13,864 nt of DNA from Gammaproteobacteria bacterium (GTDB lineage Bacteria > Pseudomonadota > Gammaproteobacteria > PS1 > Pseudothioglobaceae), in contig DNJI01000044.1 of NCBI GenBank assembly GCA_003489145.1, forward strand, positions 1 to 13,864. The letters run 5' to 3'. Below are positions 1-6,399 of the stretch, in pieces. Under the pieces are notes generated by a model. It had not been told where the DNA came from, made no database searches, and worked only from the letters and a program-made list of their open reading frames with translations. The stretch's first letter is position 1, and the number at the start of each line of letters is the position of its first letter. The translations under genes and the position numbers were made by a program.

Positions 1-473
1 CCAGATACATCTTGTTGTACAGCGATTAAATCAGGGATACCACCACCTTTTTCAAATTCTGAACGCACTGTGTGACCTGGCGCCTTAGGAGCAATCATAA
101 TGACATTAAGATCTGCTCTTGGGGTGATCATTTCATAATGAATATTTAAACCATGTGCAAATGCTAATGTCGCACCTTCTTTAAGATTTGGCTCGATATT
201 ATCCGTATAAATTTTAGCTTGAAATTCGTCAGGCGCTAAAATCATCACTAGATCTGCCCATGCAGTTGCATCTTCAACTGACTTAACAGCTAAACCAGAA
301 CCTGTTGCTTTTTGTGCACTAGCAGAACCATCTCGCAATCCAACTACAACTTCTACACCAGAATCTTGTAAGTTATTTGCATGGGCATGGCCTTGTGAAC
401 CATAACCAATAATTGCAACTTTCATGCCTTTAATAATGTTTAAGTCTGCGTCTTTATCGTAATATCTATTCAT
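1..473 (-). CDS. ilvC: Ketol-acid reductoisomerase, N-terminal part (cut by window edge)
   Basis: IlvC isomerises and reduces acetolactate or acetohydroxybutyrate with NADPH, the second common step of valine, leucine and isoleucine synthesis, in the cytoplasm. The first 157 codons are present and the rest lies beyond the left edge. The protein begins MNRYYDKDADLNIIKG. The dinucleotide-binding loop GYGSQG is at residues 23-28, R47 with the following serines fits NADPH 2'-phosphate binding, the conserved His is in FAHGLN (H107), and the family signature PKAPGHTVR is at 129-137. The N-terminus looks like the short class I form (about 330-340 residues) rather than the long E. coli form. The ATG at 473 is preceded by AAAGAGG with a 6-nt spacer, a good ribosome binding site. 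The gene follows ilvN by 19 bp and is the third gene of ilvBNC. Confidence 0.96.
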   Translation of the reverse strand, partial: MNRYYDKDADLNIIKGMKVAIIGYGSQGHAHANNLQDSGVEVVVGLRDGSASAQKATGSGLAVKSVEDATAWADLVMILAPDEFQAKIYTDNIEPNLKEGATLAFAHGLNIHYEMITPRADLNVIMIAPKAPGHTVRSEFEKGGGIPDLIAVQQDVS

Positions 474-492
474 TTTTTTCCTCTTTATGTTG

Positions 493-975
493 TTAACCTT
501 CTCTTTTCTGACAAACGCCGGTTACGCCTGTTCTTGAAACTTCTAGAATTTTAGATGCATCTAGCGAATCTAAAAATTCATTAATTTTTTTACTTTGTCC
601 TGCAACTTCAATCAAATAAGTATCTTCTGACACATCAATAATCTTGCCTGAAAACTGATCAATTTGTCGATCAATGTCTGCTTGTGTGTTTGGATTAACG
701 TCAATTTTAACTAATAATAACTCACGTTCAACATGCTCTGTTGCTGTCAAATCTACTACTTTGACTACATCAATGAGTTTTTCAAGTTGTTTTACAATTT
801 GCTCAATGATATTATCATCACCAACACTCACAATTGTCATTCTTGACAAGGTAGGATCATTGGTAGCTGCCACAGTTAATGACTCGATGTTAAAGCCGCG
901 TGCCGAAAAAAGCCCGGCAACTCTAGACAGAGCGCCGGCTTCATTTTCTAACATTACTGAAATAATATGCCTCAT
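493..975 (-). CDS. ilvN: Acetolactate synthase small (regulatory) subunit
   Basis: This is the regulatory subunit that activates acetohydroxyacid synthase and carries valine feedback inhibition. At 160 residues it has the IlvH-like length rather than that of the shorter E. coli IlvN. An N-terminal ACT domain spans about residues 3-75, with the signature LENEAGALSRVAGLFSARGF followed by NIESLTVAATNDPTLSRMTI. The C-terminal domain contains HVERELLLVKI and ends near SRTGVTG. The asparagine and glycines of the valine-binding loop (NEAG) are present, so feedback inhibition is probably intact. The ATG lies 2 bp after the ilvB stop with no clear Shine-Dalgarno sequence, which suggests translational coupling to ilvB. 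Confidence 0.96.
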   Translation of the reverse strand: MRHIISVMLENEAGALSRVAGLFSARGFNIESLTVAATNDPTLSRMTIVSVGDDNIIEQIVKQLEKLIDVVKVVDLTATEHVERELLLVKIDVNPNTQADIDRQIDQFSGKIIDVSEDTYLIEVAGQSKKINEFLDSLDASKILEVSRTGVTGVCQKREG

Positions 976-977
976 AG

Positions 978-2711
978 CTATACCAAGTTTAACCCTGAAT
1001 CGTTCGTAGAAGCCATTTCATCGCGTCCTGCTAATAACATTTCATGATGTCCTGCACCTGATGGAATCATTGGGAATACATTTTCAGTTGGGTCTGTCAA
1101 AATATCGATAAATACTGTTCTGTCTTTTTGCTTGAACGCCTCAATCAGTGCTGGCTTTAAATCGGTTTCTTTTTCTACCTTGATACCAATATGGCCATAG
1201 CTTTCCGCCAACTTCACAAAATCAGGTAAAGCATCCATATAAGACATTGAATAACGCTTATCATAGAAAAACTCTTGCCACTGACGTACCATACCCAAAT
1301 AGCCATTATTAATATTAATGATTTTAACGGGTGTATGGTATTGCAACATAGTTGACAACTCTTGTAGCATCATCTGAATACTACCGTCACCGGTGACACA
1401 GGCTACATCTCGATCAGGGTCTGCTAATTTTGCACCCATGGCTGCTGGCAAACCGAACCCCATGGTTCCAAGTCCGCCTGAATTAATCCAACGACGCGGC
1501 TTGTCAAATGGATAGTACTGCGCCGCCCACATTTGATGTTGACCTACGTCAGAAGTAACAATAGCCTCTCCTTTGGTCACTTCATACAATGCTTCAATAA
1601 CTGTTTGTGGCTTAATCACACCTTGTTTGGTTCTGTACGCCATAGAGTCTACTGAGCGCCAGTCATTGATTTGCTTCCACCACGAGTCTATATTTTCTAA
1701 TTTTTTAGTATCCAGACTCTGAATAAGCGCCTGCAACACATCGTTCACTTGTCCAATAATAGCAACATCAACACCCACCACTTTACCAATGGTGGAAGGG
1801 TCGATATCAATATGAATGATTTTTGCGTAAGGACAGAATTTTTCTAAATTTCCAGTAATGCGGTCATCGAATCTTGCGCCCACAGTAATAATACAGTCTG
1901 AATCATGCATTGCCATGTTTGACTCGTACGTACCATGCATTCCCAGCATACCTAAAGACTGTTTATCTGTTGCAGGAAATGCACCCAAACCCATTAGCGT
2001 CTGTGTGATTGGAAATCCAGTATTGTGCGTCAGGGTTGTTAAGGCTTTACTAGCATTGCCAATCACGCTGCCACCACCTGAATAAATAATAGGTTTTTTA
2101 GCCTTTTCAATGATTGCAATTGCTTTTTTAATCTGCTCAGCATCAACTTGAACTTCAGGTTGATATGAGCGCATTTTTATCGTTTGAGGGTAACCCTCGT
2201 ATTCAGTTTCAGCAATGGTTGCGTCTTTGGTAATGTCAATCAAGACAGGACCTGGACGCCCTGTTGTCGCGATATAAAAGGCTTTTTTAACTGTCTCAGC
2301 AATATCGTCAGCATTTTTAACCAAAAAATTATGCTTTACACATGAGCGCGTAATACCGACTGCATCAACCTCTTGAAAGGCATCACTACCGATTACTGGA
2401 GAAGGCACTTGGCCAGAAACAACCACCATTGGAATAGAGTCTGTAAACGCAGTGGCAATACCTGTAACTGCATTAGTCAAACCAGGGCCTGAGGTAACGA
2501 GTGCTACACCGCATTTACCACTAGTGCGCGCATAACCATCTGCAGCGTGCACAGCACCCTGTTCATGACGAACCAAAATATGATCAATTGCCGTACAAAC
2601 ATTTAATGCATCGTAGATATGTAGAACTGCCCCACCCGGGTATCCAAAGATGTGCTTCACGCCTTCACTTTTCAAGCAATCAATTAGTATTTGCGCACCA
2701 TTTAACTTCAT
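978..2711 (-). CDS. ilvB: Acetolactate synthase large (catalytic) subunit
   Basis: This is the thiamine-diphosphate enzyme that condenses two pyruvates to acetolactate, or pyruvate with 2-oxobutyrate, committing carbon to branched-chain amino acids. It has 577 residues, usual for the family. The N-terminal ThDP domain has the catalytic Glu in VRHEQGAVHAADGYAR (E50). A central FAD-related domain follows. The C-terminal ThDP domain has the metal/ThDP motif GDGSIQ (441-446) ending with NN about 25 residues later. The segment MVRQWQEFF is the classic herbicide-contact region. I chose the ATG at 2711; a GTG directly upstream at 2714 is also in frame but leaves almost no room after the AAAGAAG stretch. 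The ilvI name would fit equally. It is the first gene of ilvBNC, with its own candidate promoter. Confidence 0.96.
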   Translation of the reverse strand: MKLNGAQILIDCLKSEGVKHIFGYPGGAVLHIYDALNVCTAIDHILVRHEQGAVHAADGYARTSGKCGVALVTSGPGLTNAVTGIATAFTDSIPMVVVSGQVPSPVIGSDAFQEVDAVGITRSCVKHNFLVKNADDIAETVKKAFYIATTGRPGPVLIDITKDATIAETEYEGYPQTIKMRSYQPEVQVDAEQIKKAIAIIEKAKKPIIYSGGGSVIGNASKALTTLTHNTGFPITQTLMGLGAFPATDKQSLGMLGMHGTYESNMAMHDSDCIITVGARFDDRITGNLEKFCPYAKIIHIDIDPSTIGKVVGVDVAIIGQVNDVLQALIQSLDTKKLENIDSWWKQINDWRSVDSMAYRTKQGVIKPQTVIEALYEVTKGEAIVTSDVGQHQMWAAQYYPFDKPRRWINSGGLGTMGFGLPAAMGAKLADPDRDVACVTGDGSIQMMLQELSTMLQYHTPVKIININNGYLGMVRQWQEFFYDKRYSMSYMDALPDFVKLAESYGHIGIKVEKETDLKPALIEAFKQKDRTVFIDILTDPTENVFPMIPSGAGHHEMLLAGRDEMASTNDSGLNLV

Positions 2712-2740
2712 CACTTCTTTGAAAGAATAAAAACCTTCAG

Positions 2741-2767
2741 ATTATACCTAAGGTGCACTTAATACAA
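2741..2767 (-). promoter_or_regulatory. Candidate sigma70 promoter of ilvBNC
   Basis: On the minus strand a perfect TATAAT box (2746-2741) lies in the 64-bp gap between lpxC and ilvB. TTGTAT (2767-2762) is a possible -35 at a short 15-bp spacing, and GTTGTA at 16 bp is an alternative. Transcription would begin near 2734, giving a leader of only about 23 nt. That leaves no room for a leader peptide and attenuator of the type known for ilv operons in enterics. The -10 is convincing, the -35 less so. Confidence 0.5.
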
Positions 2768-2775
2768 CTATCAGT

Positions 2776-3687
2776 TTATAAGGAATTTTGCCAATCTTCG
2801 GAGTAGAATTGAATCGGAGAATCTTCAGATTCAAATGTTTCAATTGACCAAGTGTCTGGTCTTTCAAGAATGGCTGATAATAATTGATCATTTAATAAGT
2901 GGCCAGTTTTATAGCCTTCGTAATGACCGATAAGATTAGAGCCTAATAAATACAAATCGCCCACAATATCTAAAATTTTGTGTTTGACAAATTCATTTTG
3001 ATAACGCATGCCATCTTCATTGAGAACATCGTCGTCACTGAGTGCGATGGCGTTATCCATACTCGCACCAAGTGCTAAGTTTTGTCGCTGCATCATCTCT
3101 ACATCTTTCATATAACCAAAGGTTCTGGCACGAGAAATTTCTTTCAAATAGGACTGTTGAGCAAAATCAATACTGAGTTTTTGCCCGCTCTCTTTTACCT
3201 TCTTATGATCAAAATCAATTTCAAGTGTTACTTTGAACCCCTCATAAGGAGAAACTTGTGCCCAAGCATCTCCATTTTCAATTCTAACGGTGTCTTTAAT
3301 AACAAAAAAACGCTTGTGCACATCTTGCTCTTGAATACCAGCAGATTGCACTAGGAAAATAAATGGTGCTGAAGAGCCGTCCATAATTGGCACTTCAAAG
3401 GAATCTAACTCTACCAAAACATTATCAATACCCAAAGCCGAAAAAGCACTCATGAGGTGTTCAACCGTAGAAACCTTAACTCCTTGGTTTTCAAGACCGG
3501 TTGAAAGCACGACCTCGTTAACAAAGGCGTTGTGTGCTCTAACCAACTTACCACCAACATCCATACGCCTAAAAACCACACCATGATCAGCCTCAGCAGG
3601 AATTAACGTCATGTTAACCACGCCACCACTGTGAATACCGATGCCACGTGCTTTAACGGTTTTTTTAATTGTTCTTTGTTTGATCAT
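2776..3687 (-). CDS. lpxC: UDP-3-O-acyl-N-acetylglucosamine deacetylase
   Basis: LpxC is the zinc deacetylase that commits UDP-sugar to lipid A synthesis, working in the cytoplasm near the inner membrane. At 303 residues it closely matches the E. coli length (305) and alignment. Zinc ligands and catalytic residues are visible with a constant two-residue offset: E76 and H77 in TVEHLMSA, H236 and D240 in HKILDIVGDLYLLG, and H263 in YKTGHLLN. The substrate-loop segment ISRARTFGYM is at 184-193. It therefore looks fully active. The C-terminus (SEDWQNSL) lacks the hydrophobic LA...AVLA tail through which FtsH degrades E. coli LpxC. It starts 7 bp after ftsA without a visible Shine-Dalgarno sequence, suggesting coupling. 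In E. coli lpxC follows ftsZ; here it follows ftsA directly. Confidence 0.97.
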   Translation of the reverse strand: MIKQRTIKKTVKARGIGIHSGGVVNMTLIPAEADHGVVFRRMDVGGKLVRAHNAFVNEVVLSTGLENQGVKVSTVEHLMSAFSALGIDNVLVELDSFEVPIMDGSSAPFIFLVQSAGIQEQDVHKRFFVIKDTVRIENGDAWAQVSPYEGFKVTLEIDFDHKKVKESGQKLSIDFAQQSYLKEISRARTFGYMKDVEMMQRQNLALGASMDNAIALSDDDVLNEDGMRYQNEFVKHKILDIVGDLYLLGSNLIGHYEGYKTGHLLNDQLLSAILERPDTWSIETFESEDSPIQFYSEDWQNSL

Positions 3688-3694
3688 AAATATA

Positions 3695-4969
3695 CTAAAG
3701 TTTTGTACTAAGGTGATCTCTAATTTTACTCAAAATACTTGTTTGTTTGTTTGTTTGTTTCCCTCTAAAGTTAAAATCAGACTCGTTAGGCTCAAACAAT
3801 AATAATCCTAAAGCACAAGCATAAGCAGGATCTTTAAGGCTATCTTCAAATTGTAACTTTTTAGTTGTAATTTTATCAACATTAATACACCCAAGTTTAG
3901 TTCTAACAGTAACGCAGCTTAGCATTAGCATATCACAACCCTTAATCTTAGCACCACCACCCGCCAAAACAAAGCCAGATTTTAGTGAACGATCAAGTTG
4001 TTGAGATTGTAAAACTTTTTTAATTGAAGAAAATATAGTCGAATAAGACTGCTCAATCACTTCAACTAACGATTGTTGTGATAAGTAGTGCTCACTTTGA
4101 TCAGGGTCATCATCGTCATTGATCTGTTGAAACGGAACCAATTTATCTTCTCGAATAGATTTTACTTGTGCATCCCCATACTCAAGCTTTAAACGCTCAG
4201 CCTCTTCAAAAGAAGTGTCAAATGCATAGGCAATATCTTCAGTAATTTGATCTCCGCCCTTTTGGATAACCGCACTATAAGTAATACCACCTTTAGTAAA
4301 AACAGATAAATTAGTCACGCCAGCACCTATGTCAACTAAACAAACACCATTATCTTTTTCATCTTGCGTAATATAGGCCTCACTACTTGCCATTGAGTTT
4401 AGTACAATATTGTTCAAACCAAATCCACTACCGTTGATACTTTGTTCGATTGCACTTACACATTGGTTAGATACTGTCACAATATGCATATTGACTTCTA
4501 AATTAGTTGCTGTTTGACCAACAGGATATTTAGTAACAACACCCTGATGCGTGGCCGAATCTTTGTCCAATATAAAATGATTAATAACACTACTAATAAC
4601 TTGTTTATTAGTAGGTGTTGGAATACCGCAAGCATTTTTAACAGCAGATTTCACATTGCCTTCACTAACTTCATTTGTCGGTAGAAAGGTATGTCCATCT
4701 CGGTTAATCACGGTTAGGTGTGGGTCAGAGATATTTGTACTGACATTAAAGATACTTTTAATATCACAACTTAAACAAGCAACTTCTGCTACTTTTTTAA
4801 TGGCCTGACTTGCTTGATCTGCATCAACAATAACACCTTTTTTGACGCCAGCCGAATCTCCTATAGCATGTCCAGTGACAGTGAACTTTCCATTTTCTTC
4901 ATCAGCAAGCAAAACAACAATCTTACGACTGCCAATATCAACACTTACAATAAAATTACTATCAGCCAT
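3695..4969 (-). CDS. ftsA: Cell division protein FtsA (divergent)
   Basis: FtsA is the actin-like ATPase that tethers FtsZ filaments to the membrane and recruits later division proteins. The protein has 424 residues. The phosphate-1 motif DIGS is at 11-14, phosphate-2 DIGAGVTN at 213-220, and the adenosine motif VLAGGGAKIKG at 334-344. A basic amphipathic C-terminal helix (about 411-424) serves as the membrane-targeting sequence. The 1C-domain region (75-100) is divergent from the usual SG.HI segment. By my alignment to E. coli FtsA, R286 corresponds to H294 and R300 to S308; both lie in the FtsZ-binding 2B region. The start overlaps the end of dusA by 8 bp. No ftsQ lies upstream and no ftsZ downstream, so the gene sits outside a normal division cluster. 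It is AT-rich like its neighbours and has no obvious lesion. Confidence 0.92.
   Translation of the reverse strand: MADSNFIVSVDIGSRKIVVLLADEENGKFTVTGHAIGDSAGVKKGVIVDADQASQAIKKVAEVACLSCDIKSIFNVSTNISDPHLTVINRDGHTFLPTNEVSEGNVKSAVKNACGIPTPTNKQVISSVINHFILDKDSATHQGVVTKYPVGQTATNLEVNMHIVTVSNQCVSAIEQSINGSGFGLNNIVLNSMASSEAYITQDEKDNGVCLVDIGAGVTNLSVFTKGGITYSAVIQKGGDQITEDIAYAFDTSFEEAERLKLEYGDAQVKSIREDKLVPFQQINDDDDPDQSEHYLSQQSLVEVIEQSYSTIFSSIKKVLQSQQLDRSLKSGFVLAGGGAKIKGCDMLMLSCVTVRTKLGCINVDKITTKKLQFEDSLKDPAYACALGLLLFEPNESDFNFRGKQTNKQTSILSKIRDHLSTKL
3739..3760. repeat. Tetranucleotide repeat, five GTTT units, inside ftsA
   Basis: On the plus strand the sequence is TT followed by five perfect GTTT units; on the coding strand this is five AAAC units encoding KQTNKQT (residues 404-410). 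It lies immediately before the membrane-targeting helix of FtsA. Gain or loss of one unit would shift the frame. Both alternative frames meet a stop within four codons (TGA or TAA), so the helix would be lost. Five units is short for a proven phase-variable tract. Confidence 0.9.
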
Positions 4970-5939
4970 TCTTATTTTTTTGATCTAACTCTATAAATTC
5001 TAACCACTCATACAAATGACCTAATTCAACCGTGGCACCACTTAATAATCGTCGAAATTTCTTGGCATAGGGTTGTCCATGATACAAACCTAAAATATGT
5101 CGTGTCATTGAGCGGATCGGCACCCCTTGATTGCTTTGATTTTTCATGTATTCAATAAAGTCTAATAATACTTGTTCGCGACTCAATTTTGTTGTATTTT
5201 GTTTGTAAATTTTTGCATCAACATCACAAAGCAAATAAGGCTGATGGTAAACAACCCTGCCAAGCATGGTGCTATCTACCCTATCTAAATGATTCAGTGC
5301 GTCTTCTAAACAATTAATACCACCATTAATGCCAATGGTTAATTCGGGGAAATCTTGCTTAATTTGATATACCCAATCGTAATTGAGTGGTGGTACTGTA
5401 CGATTTTCTTTTGGACTTAAGCCTTTTAACCACGCCTTACGCGCATGAATGATAAACGTATCACAGCCTGCTTGCTCAACCGTGGTAACAAAGTTAACCA
5501 ATTCTTCATAACTCTCCATGTCATCAACACCAATACGAGACTTTAGAGTGATGGGTAAATCACTCGCTTGTTTCATGGCATCAACACATTCTGCCACTAC
5601 TTGCGGCGTGTTCATCAAACAAGCACCGAAGCTTCCTGATTGCACTCTATCTGATGGACAGCCGGCATTAATATTTACTTCATCATAACCCCAATCTTGG
5701 GCAATCTTGGCACACTGTGCCATCTCGCTTGGATCACTACCACCCAATTGCAATACCAGCGGATGCTCATCTTCATGGTAGTCTAGTAAGCGCTTTTTAT
5801 CACCATGTAAAATAGCCTTACTGGTAATCATCTCAGTGTAGAGTTGTGCTTGTTTTGACATTAGACGATAGAAATATCGACAATGTCGATCAGTCCAATC
5901 CATCATTGGCGCAACGCTAAATTTATGCGGATAGTTCAT
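4962..5939 (-). CDS. dusA: tRNA-dihydrouridine(20/20a) synthase DusA
   Basis: This is the FMN enzyme that reduces uridine to dihydrouridine at positions 20 and 20a of the tRNA D-loop, using NADPH. It has 325 residues; the TIM-barrel Dus domain opens with FSVAPMMDWTDRHCRYFYR. The catalytic cysteine is C94 in NINAGCPSDRVQSGSFGACL, a DusA-specific form of the motif. Further FMN/active-site segments are TLKSRIG (K133) and FIIHARKAWLKGLSPKENR, whose length is typical of DusA rather than DusB or DusC. NGGI near 206-209 is the phosphate-binding loop. It begins inside pncC (17-bp overlap) and ends inside ftsA (8-bp overlap), so the three are probably translated in a coupled fashion. Confidence 0.95.
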   Translation of the reverse strand: MNYPHKFSVAPMMDWTDRHCRYFYRLMSKQAQLYTEMITSKAILHGDKKRLLDYHEDEHPLVLQLGGSDPSEMAQCAKIAQDWGYDEVNINAGCPSDRVQSGSFGACLMNTPQVVAECVDAMKQASDLPITLKSRIGVDDMESYEELVNFVTTVEQAGCDTFIIHARKAWLKGLSPKENRTVPPLNYDWVYQIKQDFPELTIGINGGINCLEDALNHLDRVDSTMLGRVVYHQPYLLCDVDAKIYKQNTTKLSREQVLLDFIEYMKNQSNQGVPIRSMTRHILGLYHGQPYAKKFRRLLSGATVELGHLYEWLEFIELDQKNKNG

Positions 5940-6390
5940 CGACTAAAGTCTGTATAACAAAATCAACACTACTAGCCACCACGGTTTCTCGATCACCTGA
6001 AAAGTGTTGAGTCTTAACGAAGTGCTTATCTTTAACGTAAAAACCAAAACACACCATGCCTACTGGCTTTTCTACTGTGCCACCTGTTGGGCCAGCGATA
6101 CCGGTAATCGAGACAGCAATATCACTATGAGAATTTTGAACCAGACCATTAACCATCTGAAAAGCTGTTTGTTCGCTCACAGCACCAAACTGCTCTAAAA
6201 TTTCAACATCAACATCAAGCATATCCATCTTTGCTTGATTGCTATAAGTGATATAGCCTCGATCAAAATAAGTAGATGAGCCTGAAACACTGGTTAATAA
6301 GGCAGACAAATTGCCACCTGTACAAGACTCTGCTACTGATAGAGTCAATGATTGATCGGTAAGGAGCTGACTTAAGGTTTGTATTTTCAT
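5923..6390 (-). CDS. pncC: Nicotinamide-nucleotide amidohydrolase (CinA C-terminal family)
   Basis: This is the stand-alone CinA C-terminal domain, which deamidates nicotinamide mononucleotide to nicotinic acid mononucleotide in the pyridine nucleotide cycle. It has 155 residues, close to E. coli PncC. The family core is visible: SVAESCTGGNLSALLTSVSG with nucleophile S22, ITYSNQAKMDML with K54, GAVSEQTA, and SITGIAGPTGGTVEKPVG. There is no N-terminal MoCF-like domain, so this is not a full-length competence-type CinA. It starts 9 bp after pepN and overlaps dusA by 17 bp. The deamidase role is taken from the characterised family. Confidence 0.93.
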   Translation of the reverse strand: MKIQTLSQLLTDQSLTLSVAESCTGGNLSALLTSVSGSSTYFDRGYITYSNQAKMDMLDVDVEILEQFGAVSEQTAFQMVNGLVQNSHSDIAVSITGIAGPTGGTVEKPVGMVCFGFYVKDKHFVKTQHFSGDRETVVASSVDFVIQTLVDELSA

Positions 6391-6399
6391 TGCAATAAT

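Noticed and set aside
674..1009. Plus-strand ORF of 111 codons opposite ilvN.
   Set aside because: It is a shadow of the conserved ilvN frame with no ribosome binding site or recognisable domain.
2712..2714. GTG start of ilvB one codon upstream.
   Set aside because: The AAAGAAG stretch runs into the GTG, leaving no spacing; the ATG at 2711 is more likely.
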